From the NCBI GenBank assembly GCA_902799355.1, contig CADCAG010000003.1, positions 1-64,000 on the forward strand: a DNA stretch of 64,000 nucleotides, written 5' to 3'. This document shows, in pieces, positions 41,590-50,842 of this stretch (its first letter is position 1; each line of letters starts with the position of its first letter). Made by a program: the position numbers and the translations under genes. This stretch comes from an uncultured Bacteroidales bacterium. Lineage in GTDB: Bacteria > Bacteroidota > Bacteroidia > Bacteroidales > Bacteroidaceae. The notes under the pieces are model-generated. The model did not search any database, was not told the origin of the DNA, and saw only the letters and a program-made list of their open reading frames with translations.

Positions 41590-42776
41590 AGTTTATCGTT
41601 ATTGGTATCACAGACAATCCTGACCCTTGGCTCCCTCCTGAAGTGATGGCGATTATCAGGCAGGGTAGGGTGTTCTCTGGCGGCAAGCGACATCATGAGA
41701 TAGTCGCGCCACTACTGCCTGTTGATGCTCAGTGGATTGATATTACCGTTCCTCTGGATGCCGTCTTTGAACAGTACCACGACGAGGTGATCATTTTTGC
41801 GTCTGGCGACCCTTTGTTCTATGGCTTTGCCAATACCATCAAGCGGAAGATGCCAGAGGCAGAGGTTGTGCTCTATCCTACATTTAACTCCCTACAACTG
41901 TTAGCCCATCGGTTGGTAATGCCTTACCATGATATGCGAGTCGTATCACTTACTGGTCGCCCTTGGCCTAAATTTGACAGAGCACTGATTGAACGGGTAG
42001 AGAAGATAGGTGTGTTGACGGATAAGGAACATAACCCTGCCGCCATTGCCCAACGAATGTTGGAATATGGCTACACCAACTATATGATGTATGTTGGTGA
42101 ACATCTCGGTAACCCATTGTTGGAAAAGGTAATGACGCTATCCCTCGAAGAGGTAACAAAGACGGATTTCTCCATGCCCAACTGCGTAATACTCAATTTA
42201 TGTGGTTCGTCTCATTCATGGTTTGGTATCCCTGATTCCGAGTTCACACTCTTAGACGGTCGAGAGAAGATGATAACCAAGATGCCTATTCGCTTGTTGA
42301 CATTACAGGCACTCGATCTACCTATAAAGAAGGTGTTCTGGGACATCGGTTTCTGTACGGGGAGCATTTCTATTGAGGCTCGCCTGCAGTTCCCTCATCT
42401 ACAAATCGAGGCCTTCGAAGTTCGTCCTGAGTGTGAGTCCATTATCCAAGAGAATACCCGCCGTTTCGGAGCGCCAGGCATTAATATCCACATAGGTGAT
42501 TTTCTTGAAAAGGACCTCTCTACACTTCCTCGCCCTGATGCTGTATTTATCGGTGGGCATGGGGGAAAACTGAAAGAAATATTCCAAAAGGTACTGACAG
42601 TACTGGCGGATGACGGCTGTATCGTGATGAACAGCGTGAAGGCGCCAAAGGTAACTACTGACAGTCATCAGCTATGGGACGAAGCCTGTGCAGAACTTGG
42701 GTTGAAACAAGAGCCGCCCACCAGGATTCTCCTCAATGAAAACCATCCTATTGAATTATTGAAATGCAAAAGATAG
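41586..42776 (+). CDS. cobL: CbiE-CbiT fusion (precorrin-6Y C5,15-methyltransferase, decarboxylating)
   Basis: The 396-residue product joins a CbiE methylase (residues 1-200, FIVIGITDNP at the start, ASGDPLFYG) to a CbiT methylase/decarboxylase (about 220-396, WDIGFCTGSISIEA, FEVRPECESI, DAVFIGGHGG). CbiT normally has G-x-G-T-G; here DIGFCTGS has Phe-Cys in the middle, a mild variation also tolerated in relatives. It adds methyls at C5 and C15 and decarboxylates the C12 acetate. The end overlaps the CbiG-CbiF gene by 13 bases. Confidence 0.93.
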   Translation: MKFIVIGITDNPDPWLPPEVMAIIRQGRVFSGGKRHHEIVAPLLPVDAQWIDITVPLDAVFEQYHDEVIIFASGDPLFYGFANTIKRKMPEAEVVLYPTFNSLQLLAHRLVMPYHDMRVVSLTGRPWPKFDRALIERVEKIGVLTDKEHNPAAIAQRMLEYGYTNYMMYVGEHLGNPLLEKVMTLSLEEVTKTDFSMPNCVILNLCGSSHSWFGIPDSEFTLLDGREKMITKMPIRLLTLQALDLPIKKVFWDIGFCTGSISIEARLQFPHLQIEAFEVRPECESIIQENTRRFGAPGINIHIGDFLEKDLSTLPRPDAVFIGGHGGKLKEIFQKVLTVLADDGCIVMNSVKAPKVTTDSHQLWDEACAELGLKQEPPTRILLNENHPIELLKCKR

Positions 42777-44578
42777 CCATCATACAAATTAGTGAGGCCG
42801 GCAAGAAAATCGCCGATATACTCCAACGTGAACTTGGTGCCCAATCCATTCAGCGTACGGATGTTGGTAAACAATGGAACCAGTTCGATGCCTTTGTCTT
42901 CATTGGCGCTATGGGTATCTGTGTACGCACCATTGCCCCATATGTCAAGGACAAACACGAAGACCCTGCCGTTGTCTGTGTAGATTCTTTTGGCAACCAC
43001 GTAATCTCTGTCCTCTCTGGTCACGTAGGAGGGGCTAATGAGCTGACCAAACAGATTGCTGGCGCTTTGGGTGTTGAGCCAGTCATCACCACCCAGAGCG
43101 ATAATGCTGGACTTTGGGCCCTCGACACGCTTGCCGACCGTTATGGATGGTGGGCGAGAGTGGATTGCTGGGAATGCCATCATGATGACATGACTGCCTT
43201 TGTCACAGCATTTGTCAACAGACAACCAACTGCCCTATTACTGGAAATTCGTGATGAAGGCACTGATTATTTAGAGCGTACCATGCCGGATCATGTGACG
43301 CTTGTTACCTCATATGAGGAAGTTAAGTCGGGAAGATTCAAACTGCTCATCTCTGTATCTCCCTATGATTATTCCCACGACTCCATTGAGGGCGTTGATG
43401 TATTAAACTTTGTTCCATCAGTACTCGATATTGGTATTGGATTGGCTCATCAGGCTGGCCCTGTGAACGATGTGATGTCGCGAATAGAGGAATTAATGGG
43501 TTACGAACTGAATCCTAAGAAGTCATTTTTCTTTACTCCCCGCAGCATTAGTACGATTGACATTAAGGCAGATGAGCCTGTCATGAAGGAATATGAACGA
43601 CAAGGCTATCAAGTGCATTTCTTTACTGCCGATGAATTAGCTCAGGTAGATGTCCCGACGCCCAGCGAAACGGTGGCCAAGCATGTGGGAACGCCCAGTG
43701 TTTGTGAGGCTGCAGCCCTGTTGGCGTCCAATCATGGGAAATTGCTGCTGCCCAAAGTGAAGGGAAAGAATTTCACACTTGCTGTTGCCATTGACCGCAA
43801 GTATCTCCGTGAGGGACATATCGAGATTGTCGGTGCTGGTCCTGGCGATCCTGACTTGGTAAGCGTTCGAGGTCGTAAAATGTTGGAACAGGCTGACCTG
43901 ATTCTCTATGCAGGCTCGCTGGTACCTAAAGCATTGACGGAATGTCATAAACCTAGCGCTGTAGTGCGCTCTTCTGCTGGTATGGCGCTTGAAGAACAAT
44001 GTGCACTTATGAAGGAGCACTATGACAAAGGGCATTTCATCGTTCGCCTACATACTGGTGACCCCTGTATCTTTGGTGCCATTCAGGAGCAGATGGCGTT
44101 CTTCGACCAACAAGGTATGCATTATCATATTACCCCCGGTATTTCATCGTTCCTCGCTGCAGCTGCTGAGTTGCAGAGTCAGTTCACCATTCCTGAGCGC
44201 TGTCAAACTATTATCTTGACACGTGGTGAGGGACGTACCCCTATGCCAGAGAAAGAACAGCTCCACTTGTTGGCCAAGAGCCAAAGCACGATGTGTATCT
44301 TCCTATCGGCATCGATTGTTGATGATGTGCAAAAGGAACTGTTGATGGAATATCCAGAGGATACTCCTGTTGCAGCTTGCTATCATCTTACATGGCCTGA
44401 CCAGAAAATCTATCGTGGTAAACTGAAGGACCTCGCGAAGATTGTCCATGACAATCATCTTACTCTTACAACGATGCTTGTCGTTGGTGAGGCTATCGAT
44501 AACCGTCAGGGACTCTCTGAATTATATTCAAAACATTTCACTCACCTGTTCCGTCAGGGCGACGATACAGCATCATGA
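42764..44578 (+). CDS. CbiG-CbiF fusion (cobalt-precorrin-5A hydrolase / precorrin-4 C11-methyltransferase)
   Basis: Residues 1-345 are CbiG, which opens the delta-lactone: FIGAMGICVRTIAPYV, DSFGNHVISVLSGHVGGAN, and the C-terminal GTPSVCEAAAL. Residues about 350-604 are CbiF/CobM: IVGAGPGDPDLVSVRG, LYAGSLVP, RLHTGDPCIFGA. The order CbiG then CbiF fits their successive pathway steps. The TGA overlaps the next ATG by four bases. Confidence 0.93.
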   Translation: MQKIAIIQISEAGKKIADILQRELGAQSIQRTDVGKQWNQFDAFVFIGAMGICVRTIAPYVKDKHEDPAVVCVDSFGNHVISVLSGHVGGANELTKQIAGALGVEPVITTQSDNAGLWALDTLADRYGWWARVDCWECHHDDMTAFVTAFVNRQPTALLLEIRDEGTDYLERTMPDHVTLVTSYEEVKSGRFKLLISVSPYDYSHDSIEGVDVLNFVPSVLDIGIGLAHQAGPVNDVMSRIEELMGYELNPKKSFFFTPRSISTIDIKADEPVMKEYERQGYQVHFFTADELAQVDVPTPSETVAKHVGTPSVCEAAALLASNHGKLLLPKVKGKNFTLAVAIDRKYLREGHIEIVGAGPGDPDLVSVRGRKMLEQADLILYAGSLVPKALTECHKPSAVVRSSAGMALEEQCALMKEHYDKGHFIVRLHTGDPCIFGAIQEQMAFFDQQGMHYHITPGISSFLAAAAELQSQFTIPERCQTIILTRGEGRTPMPEKEQLHLLAKSQSTMCIFLSASIVDDVQKELLMEYPEDTPVAACYHLTWPDQKIYRGKLKDLAKIVHDNHLTLTTMLVVGEAIDNRQGLSELYSKHFTHLFRQGDDTAS

Positions 44579-46359
44579 TACTAGTATTCGGAGGGACGAC
44601 GGAAGGCCGTAAGGCTGTAGAGGTGTTGGAGGAGGGTGGCTCGCTTTACTATTATTCTACCCGCAGTGACGGGCAGAAGATAGAATTGGTGCATGGCATT
44701 CATCTGACGGGCGGTATGGAAGTACCTGAAATGATTACTTGTTGTCGTGAGCACGATATCCGTCTCATCGTGGATGCGGCTCATCCCTTTGCCGAAGACC
44801 TGCATCGTAATCTGTTGTTTCTTGCCAAGCGCATTCAAGCTCCTATTATTCGGTATGATCGCATATATCCACAACATGACAAAGAACTTATCTGGTGTAA
44901 GGACTATCAGGATGCGATGGACAAACTTGAGCATGAGAGTATAGACCGTCTATTAGCCTTGACTGGAGTGAATAATATTGGTACTTTACGTCCTTATTGG
45001 CAAAAGCACGAGTGCTGGTTTCGAATCCTAAACCGCCAGTTTTCACAGATGTTAGCACATAAGTCGCACTTCCCTGAAGACCATTTGGTATATTATGAGG
45101 AGGACGAAACTCAAAACTTGATAAAAAAGCTGAAACCACAAGCTATTCTTACAAAGGAGAGTGGAATCAGTGGCGGTTTTACTGAAAAGGTTGAAATAGC
45201 GAAACATGCAGGCATCAAAGTTTTCGTGATAGAGCGTCCGAAATATCCACCCGTTACACCTAATCCACAACATGTTCATATAGAACATGTCAATGGACCT
45301 TATGGATTACGACGGGCGGTGGAGAAACTGCTGCCAGAGTTCTATCCCTTACATAGTGGACTGACGACGGGTACTTGTGCTACGGCTGCTGCCACAGCCG
45401 CTACAATACGACTATTGAAAAACGAGATGCCCAAGGAGGTGCCCGTATTATTGCCTGATGGAGAGACGATACAAGTTTCTGTTGGATATGGCGAGGATTA
45501 TGCCTATTGCATCAAGGATGCAGGTGACGACCCTGACGTGACTAATGGAATTGAAGTGAGAGCGAGTGTGAACCCTGCTGATACGTTTGAGATTATAGGG
45601 GGTGAAGGGGTAGGGCGCTTTACGCTGCCAGGCTTTGACTATCCTCCTGGTGAGGCAGCTATCAATAAAGCCCCACGAGAGATGATACGCAAGAATTTAG
45701 ACCGACTGACAACAGTCAACAATCAATTGTCAATTACTATTTCTGTACCAGCAGGCGAGGAGATTGCACGTAGAACATTTAATCCTCGTTTGGGTATTGA
45801 GGGTGGCATCTCAATTATTGGAGTCAGTGGTATTGTAAAACCATTTAGTGAAGAAGCTTTTATCGACAGCATTCGCAAGTGTATGACAGTGGCGAAGGCC
45901 TCAGGCTCTGAACGGGTGGTCATCAATAGTGGTGGCAAGAGTGAGCGTTATATAAAGGCACTTTATCCCAACCTGCCTCAACAAGCCTTTGTGGAATATG
46001 GTAACTTCGTTGGTGAGACGCTGAAGATAGCTCACGAACTCGACATCAAGAACGTCACCCTTGGCGTGATGCTTGGTAAAGCTGTAAAGTTGGCTGCCGG
46101 TCATCTTGATACCCATAGTCGTAAGGCTACGATGGATAAAGAGTTTATTGGGCAGATGCTTAACGAAGCAGAGTGTATGGCAGATTTAGAAGAGATAACG
46201 CTCGCTCGTGAATTATGGCAGGTAATTCCACAGGATAAGATTGAGGACTTCTGTCACGTAGTGTTGAAGCATTGTCTGAAGTATTGCTGTCCGCTGGTGC
46301 CTAACAGCCACCTTACTCTTCTATTGATTGACGACGGCGGAACAATACACTCGCTATAA
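44575..46359 (+). CDS. CbiJ-CbiD fusion (precorrin-6A reductase / cobalt-precorrin-5B C1-methyltransferase)
   Basis: Residues 1-245 are CbiJ/CobK: ILVFGGTTEGRKAVEVL, VDAAHPFAEDLH, TKESGISGGFTEK. Residues about 258-594 are CbiD: SGLTTGTCATAAATAA, INKAPREMI, NPRLGIEGGISIIGVSGIV. They complete ring methylation and reduction. Its last 47 bases overlap the 3' end of the convergent btuC. Residues about 381-387 (NNQLSIT) come from a CAATTGTCAATT repeat. Confidence 0.93.
   Translation: MILVFGGTTEGRKAVEVLEEGGSLYYYSTRSDGQKIELVHGIHLTGGMEVPEMITCCREHDIRLIVDAAHPFAEDLHRNLLFLAKRIQAPIIRYDRIYPQHDKELIWCKDYQDAMDKLEHESIDRLLALTGVNNIGTLRPYWQKHECWFRILNRQFSQMLAHKSHFPEDHLVYYEEDETQNLIKKLKPQAILTKESGISGGFTEKVEIAKHAGIKVFVIERPKYPPVTPNPQHVHIEHVNGPYGLRRAVEKLLPEFYPLHSGLTTGTCATAAATAATIRLLKNEMPKEVPVLLPDGETIQVSVGYGEDYAYCIKDAGDDPDVTNGIEVRASVNPADTFEIIGGEGVGRFTLPGFDYPPGEAAINKAPREMIRKNLDRLTTVNNQLSITISVPAGEEIARRTFNPRLGIEGGISIIGVSGIVKPFSEEAFIDSIRKCMTVAKASGSERVVINSGGKSERYIKALYPNLPQQAFVEYGNFVGETLKIAHELDIKNVTLGVMLGKAVKLAAGHLDTHSRKATMDKEFIGQMLNEAECMADLEEITLARELWQVIPQDKIEDFCHVVLKHCLKYCCPLVPNSHLTLLLIDDGGTIHSL
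45714..45736. repeat. CAATC/CAATTG repeat inside cbiJ-cbiD
   Basis: AGTCAACAATCAATTGTCAATT, 23 bases of short CAA(T) units around the palindrome CAATTG, encoding VNNQLSI in frame. Weak by itself. Confidence 0.4.
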
Positions 46360-47356
46360 CGGGGGCACCAACAAGAGCTGTTACACTATTGACTGGTAGG
46401 GCACCTTCGAAACCTGGCATACGGGCAATGAGGTTACAAATCAGTGCCAAGACGGCACCGCAAAGGGCGGTGGCTGGCATCAACAGACGGTGGTCGCTGG
46501 TGCGGAAGATGGCACGCGCCAGATGCGGTACTGCCAAACCGATGAACATGATAGGTCCGCAATAGGCAGTGACGATAGCTACCAGTACGCCAGACGAGAT
46601 AATTACCAGCATACGAGCCCGTTTTACATTGAGTCCCAGATTGGCTGCATAGCGGTCACCTAATAGCAGAATATTCATAGGTTTTACTAACAGACAGGTC
46701 AAAGGTAGCAGGATACACATCAGTACCACGAAGAGTATCATCTCGTCACCCGACACCCTTGAGAACGAACCAAGTCCCCATACCACAAAGGCTTTTACGT
46801 CCTCTTCTGGACTGAGGAATTTCAGTACACCGATGATGGCATTGGCCAGATAGCCAATCATCACACCTATTATTAATAAGGTGACATTACCTTTTACCTT
46901 CTGTGCAATCCATAATATTAACAGCATAACAGCCAATGCACCAATGATGGCGGCAATACTCATAGCTGCATTCCCTAGATAACCAAGACGGCTCAGCGCT
47001 ACACCGCCGATTTTGCCCGACAGTAGTACCACGAAAGCTACACCCATTGCTGAACCGTTCGAGATACCCAGCACGGAAGGACCCGCCAGCGGATTGCGGA
47101 AAACCGTCTGCATCTGTAGACCACTGACCGCCAAACCAGCACCCGCAACAATTGCCGTCAGTGCCTGTGGCAGTCGTGACTTCCAGATGATGTTTGTCCA
47201 TATCTCATGACTATCATCACCCAGTAGGATACGACAGATGTCCGCCATGGGTATCTTGACCGAGCCTATGAGCAGATTGACAATGGCCATGACGACGATT
47301 GCCAACACCAATAGAAAAATCAGTGAAATCCGTGTAATCTGTGGTCGAAAGGTCAT
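46313..47356 (-). CDS. btuC: Cobalamin-type ABC transporter permease, first
   Basis: FecCD/BtuC-type inner-membrane permease with about nine to ten helices in 347 residues. It shows LPQALTAIVAGAGLAVSGLQMQTVFRNPLAGPSVLG and GPIMFIGLAVPHLARAIFRTSDHR, the segment that docks the ATPase. Its ATG overlaps the btuF stop by ATGA. The first codons (after MTFRP: QITRISLIF) are made of a CACGGATT-type repeat. No ATPase (BtuD) gene follows; the 3' end overlaps the convergent CbiD gene. Confidence 0.92.
   Translation of the reverse strand: MTFRPQITRISLIFLLVLAIVVMAIVNLLIGSVKIPMADICRILLGDDSHEIWTNIIWKSRLPQALTAIVAGAGLAVSGLQMQTVFRNPLAGPSVLGISNGSAMGVAFVVLLSGKIGGVALSRLGYLGNAAMSIAAIIGALAVMLLILWIAQKVKGNVTLLIIGVMIGYLANAIIGVLKFLSPEEDVKAFVVWGLGSFSRVSGDEMILFVVLMCILLPLTCLLVKPMNILLLGDRYAANLGLNVKRARMLVIISSGVLVAIVTAYCGPIMFIGLAVPHLARAIFRTSDHRLLMPATALCGAVLALICNLIARMPGFEGALPVNSVTALVGAPVIASVLFRRRQSIEE
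47316..47345. repeat. CACGGATT-type repeat at the btuC start
   Basis: On the minus strand CACAGATTA-CACGGATTT-CACTGATTTTT: three 9-base units related to those at 30784-30813. They encode residues 5-14 of BtuC. Confidence 0.75.
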
Positions 47357-48495
47357 TTCAGTAGATAATAGAAAGTGGGTTTGTAGTCAGCCTCCACCAA
47401 CTCTGGGTGGAAGATTGCTACGAAGTCCTTTAATAGCACGTCAGGTTGTACAGGCGATATCTCGTAGTACGGCGTCTGCTTCATGTTACAGTAGATGACC
47501 TTTTTCTCTTTGTATGCCTTGAATAACTCGTTGCGAGGTTCCGAGGCTTTCAGTGCTTCATACGAGAAATCACCAGGATAACTGTTCAGAATACGCCAGT
47601 AGGTAGCATTGGCAGCCAGTGAATACATCTTTTCAAATTCCAAATCCTCACCGCCAGTCTCCTCGTCATTGATGACATAGCGTGCCCCAGCATCACGGAA
47701 AATCTGTGCCAGATAATTCTTTCCGCCCACAGCGTGCCAGTTTCCATAATGCATCTCACCACTGAAGACACTCGGTGCTGCCATCTTTGAACTTTGAACT
47801 TTGGACTTTAGGTCGTTGTAGCGATTCTCGATACCCGCGAAGACCTCATTGGCTTCTTTTTCTTTACCGATGAACATGCTCACGAACTTAATCCATTCGG
47901 CCTGCCCTAATGGGTTGAGCTCCTGATATCCTAAGTGGGGTACTAGTGTGATACCAGTTTCTTTGATAGCATCATATCCGCCACGCTTCGAGGGCGATAT
48001 GAAAATGATATCTGGATTGGCAGCCAACACCATTTCCGTATCAAAGTTCCCCTCCATGCCAATCTTTACGATGCGCCCATCATTGACTCTTTCAAGGATA
48101 TCCTGGTTAAACAAATTCTTTGTGCCCGTCAAGCCCTTCACCACATCATGGGCATCCAAGATGGTAAAGTTCGACAGTTGCAGAGCAGTCATGCAGATGG
48201 TACTCTTAACGGGTACATGTACCTTAGTATAGCCATCGGGTACTTCAGCATCGACTGATGAAACTAAGGCAAAGTGATACTTTTCGCCAACATCAACAAG
48301 GCGAATGCCGGCTGTGTCTCGCACACAAAATCCTGTGGCATACTTTACTGTAATATTTGTTGAGGAACCATAACCGGTATCCTTATTATTGTCGGTTGAT
48401 GACTGGTTGCTTTTGAGAGAACAGGCACTTATTATTGTCGACAATACGATAGTAATGACAAGACTTCGGCCAAATTTTATCTTCATAGGTTTCAT
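47353..48495 (-). CDS. btuF: Cobalamin-type ABC transporter substrate-binding lipoprotein, first
   Basis: The 380-residue product begins with a lipoprotein signal (SLVITIVLSTIISACS, lipobox Cys near residue 26). It has the periplasmic-binding fold of the BtuF/FepB type: IKIGMEGNFDTEMVLAANPDIIFISP and WIKFVSMFIGKEKEA. It should hand corrinoid to BtuC. ATG 48486 is an alternative start. A run KSKVQSSKM (about residue 230-238) is encoded by an ACTTTGAACTTTGGACTTT repeat. Confidence 0.88.
   Translation of the reverse strand: MKPMKIKFGRSLVITIVLSTIISACSLKSNQSSTDNNKDTGYGSSTNITVKYATGFCVRDTAGIRLVDVGEKYHFALVSSVDAEVPDGYTKVHVPVKSTICMTALQLSNFTILDAHDVVKGLTGTKNLFNQDILERVNDGRIVKIGMEGNFDTEMVLAANPDIIFISPSKRGGYDAIKETGITLVPHLGYQELNPLGQAEWIKFVSMFIGKEKEANEVFAGIENRYNDLKSKVQSSKMAAPSVFSGEMHYGNWHAVGGKNYLAQIFRDAGARYVINDEETGGEDLEFEKMYSLAANATYWRILNSYPGDFSYEALKASEPRNELFKAYKEKKVIYCNMKQTPYYEISPVQPDVLLKDFVAIFHPELVEADYKPTFYYLLK
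47784..47810. repeat. ACTTTGA tandem repeat inside btuF
   Basis: TCTTTGA-ACTTTGA-ACTTTGG-ACTTTA: four 7-base units, in frame, in a surface helix region of the binding protein. Confidence 0.75.
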
Positions 48496-48516
48496 TTCTT
48501 TATTTTCTTCAGTGTG

Positions 48517-48524
48517 CAAAGATA
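48517..48524 (-). promoter_or_regulatory. btuF-btuC promoter -7 box
   Basis: TATCTTTG on the minus strand, 21 bases upstream of ATG 48495. A TTTG lies upstream at 48540-48543 but with a spacing of only 15. Confidence 0.5.
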
Positions 48525-48580
48525 CAAAATTTTTCCTCTCAAAGTATGGCATTTACTTTTTTTTTTGTAATTTTGCACCC

Positions 48581-48717
48581 GCAATAGGTTAGGGAATGGG
48601 GTGAGAAGCCCCGACTGTCCCGCAGCTGTAAGCAGCCATTCGCGGTGTGAACACGATGTCACTGATATTATTGGGAAGACGTTCGCCACCCGGTTGCAAG
48701 TCAGAATACCTGCCTGT
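48581..48717 (+). ncRNA. Cobalamin riboswitch 2
   Basis: GGGAATGGGGTGAGAAGCCC, then CGACTGTCCCGCAGCTGTAAGC, then GATGTCACTGATATTATTGG-GAAG and the 3' part AAGTCAGAATACCTGCC match the class I cobalamin riboswitch core. It lies upstream of the third TonB receptor and the btuG-like/btuF/btuC genes. Confidence 0.9.
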
Positions 48718-48784
48718 TGTACCAATCGTCTTCTGTACCTCTGGGGTTAGGTCCGTAAGACGAGATACGTGTATTATTATATAA

Positions 48785-48830
48785 GTCTCGGAGAGGCTTA
48801 TGTCGTGAGACAAGGGTCTCTCCACTTTTT
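48785..48830 (+). terminator. Terminator/antiterminator hairpins after riboswitch 2
   Basis: GTCTC (48785) can pair with GAGAC (48807-48811), or the adjoining GGAGAG (48790) can pair with CTCTCC (48818-48823), which is followed by a run of five T's. The second resembles an intrinsic terminator and the first would block it, so this may be the riboswitch expression platform. It lies 18 bases before the receptor ATG. Confidence 0.5.
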
Positions 48831-48847
48831 GTTGGGAAACTATTTTA

Positions 48848-50830
48848 ATGAAGAAGATATTCTGTTTTTTCATCTTGTTCAGCATATCCATAGGGAGTAT
48901 GGCTCAATCGGATACCTTAACTGGCAAGACACACCAATTACGCGAGGTTACCATCAGCAAAGACCGCCATCAACGTGCGATGCAGAGTTCGGCACCGATG
49001 CACGTACTGGACCGGCGTGACATGCTGACGATGGGTGTGACCGATATGGCCGATGCCTTGCATCGTCTGCCAGGCATCACGCTGCGCGACTATGGTGGCG
49101 CGGGTGGTATGAAGACAGTCTCTGTACGTGGTTTCGGTGCCAAGCATACGGGTGTCAGCTACGATGGTGTCATGCTCTCAGAGTGTCAGAGTGGTGAGAT
49201 AGACCTGTCGCGCTACTCACTGGATAATGTCGACCATCTGTCACTCGTTGTGGGCGATAATGATGACATCTTTATTCCTGCTCGTCAGTCTTCCACGCCT
49301 GCAGTGCTCCATATTGAGACGTTGCGCGTACCTTCTGAAGACCTGCAGCCTCATTTGACGACACAGCTGAAAGTAGGCTCCTTTGGCTATGTGAATCCAT
49401 TTATGCGTTATGAGCAGAATGTGAGTAGTCGGTTGGCGCTGTCTGTGGTAGGAGAATACACCTATGCTGACAATGAATATCCGTATACGTTACGCAATGT
49501 GACTATTGTCACTGAGGATACGCGTAAAAACAGCCGTATGAATAGTGGACACGGTGAGGTCAACTTCTTATGGAACATCAACGACAAGAATCGCTTGAGT
49601 GGTAAGTTGTACTATTATGACAACGATCGTCAGTTGCCAGGACAGGTACGCTATTATACCAATGAAAGTAATGAGACATTGCGTGACCGTAATGCTTTCG
49701 GACAGTTGCAGTACCAGACACGAAATGCCAGTGGGTGGGCATTGAAGATAGCAGCCAAATACAATTGGTCGGCATCCATTTATAAAGATGGTGCCTACTT
49801 TGGCAGTACCAGTGAGTCGGACTACTGGCAACGTGAGGCTGTGGGAACCGTTGCCGTGTTGTATGCCCCAAATAACCATTGGGCATTTAACTATGCTGCT
49901 GATTATGCCTATAACTCACTCAATAGCAATACGGGACAGATAGTTCATCCGTGGCGATATTCGCTACTCCAAAGTGCTACTGCTAAATATCACAATGGAC
50001 GACTGACCTTGTTGGGAAGATTGCTGCACTCTCTTTATCTCAATCATGCCGAAAAGGGTGAGAGTGCCCGCGACATGCGACAATTGTCACCATCACTGTC
50101 ATTGTCCTATCGAGTTTTCCCAGAGCAAGACTTATATGTGCGAGCCTCGTACAAGAACATTTTCCGTTCTCCAACGTTCAATGAAAGCTATTATTTCCAC
50201 TATGGCAGTGCTGACCTGCTGCCAGAGAAAACAGACCAGTTGAATGTAGGTATGACCTGGCATGATGACCTTTGGCAATGTCTGTCTTTCCAGATGACGG
50301 CTGACGGATATTACAATCGTGTACACGACATGATAGTCTCTGTGCCGCATAATATGTTTGTATGGACGTGTATCAATGTCGGTAAGGTTGAGGTGTTTGG
50401 ACTGGATGTCACAGGTTCTGCCTCTTTGACGTTAGCTCCTAAGCATGAGTTGAAAGCTTCGGGCAATTATACTTACCAACAAGTAGAGAACCGTACCAAT
50501 CCGGAGTCGCCTAACTACCGAAAGCAGATTGCTTATTATCCGGAACATACGGGTAGCATGTCTGTCAGTTATGAGAATCCTTGGCTAAACATGAGCTTCC
50601 ACGGTACCTTTGTCAGCAATCGGTGGGCAACCAATGACCATTTGGAGGGTACGCTGGTAAAAGGTTATCAAGACTATGGACTGACTGTATGGCACCATTT
50701 GCATTGGAATCGTCACTCGTTGGAGGTTCGTGCCGATATTAAAAACTTGTTCGACCAACAGTATGAGATAGTGAGTCACTATCCTATGCCTCGCAGAAGT
50801 TATCAGTTTTCTATTAAATACCAATTTTAA
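48848..50830 (+). CDS. btuB: TonB-dependent outer-membrane receptor (BtuB-like), third
   Basis: The 660-residue product has a signal peptide (FCFFILFSISIGSMAQ), TonB-box-like LREVTISKDRH, plug domain (LDRRDMLTMGVTDMADALHRL, GGMKTVSVRGFG) and a 22-strand-type barrel ending YQFSIKYQF with terminal Phe. Its length and riboswitch match cobalamin transporters of Bacteroidetes. It heads an operon with a BtuG-like protein, a BtuF and a BtuC, giving a full path across both membranes except the ATPase. Confidence 0.9.
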   Translation: MKKIFCFFILFSISIGSMAQSDTLTGKTHQLREVTISKDRHQRAMQSSAPMHVLDRRDMLTMGVTDMADALHRLPGITLRDYGGAGGMKTVSVRGFGAKHTGVSYDGVMLSECQSGEIDLSRYSLDNVDHLSLVVGDNDDIFIPARQSSTPAVLHIETLRVPSEDLQPHLTTQLKVGSFGYVNPFMRYEQNVSSRLALSVVGEYTYADNEYPYTLRNVTIVTEDTRKNSRMNSGHGEVNFLWNINDKNRLSGKLYYYDNDRQLPGQVRYYTNESNETLRDRNAFGQLQYQTRNASGWALKIAAKYNWSASIYKDGAYFGSTSESDYWQREAVGTVAVLYAPNNHWAFNYAADYAYNSLNSNTGQIVHPWRYSLLQSATAKYHNGRLTLLGRLLHSLYLNHAEKGESARDMRQLSPSLSLSYRVFPEQDLYVRASYKNIFRSPTFNESYYFHYGSADLLPEKTDQLNVGMTWHDDLWQCLSFQMTADGYYNRVHDMIVSVPHNMFVWTCINVGKVEVFGLDVTGSASLTLAPKHELKASGNYTYQQVENRTNPESPNYRKQIAYYPEHTGSMSVSYENPWLNMSFHGTFVSNRWATNDHLEGTLVKGYQDYGLTVWHHLHWNRHSLEVRADIKNLFDQQYEIVSHYPMPRRSYQFSIKYQF

Positions 50831-50842
50831 CAAACAACAAAC

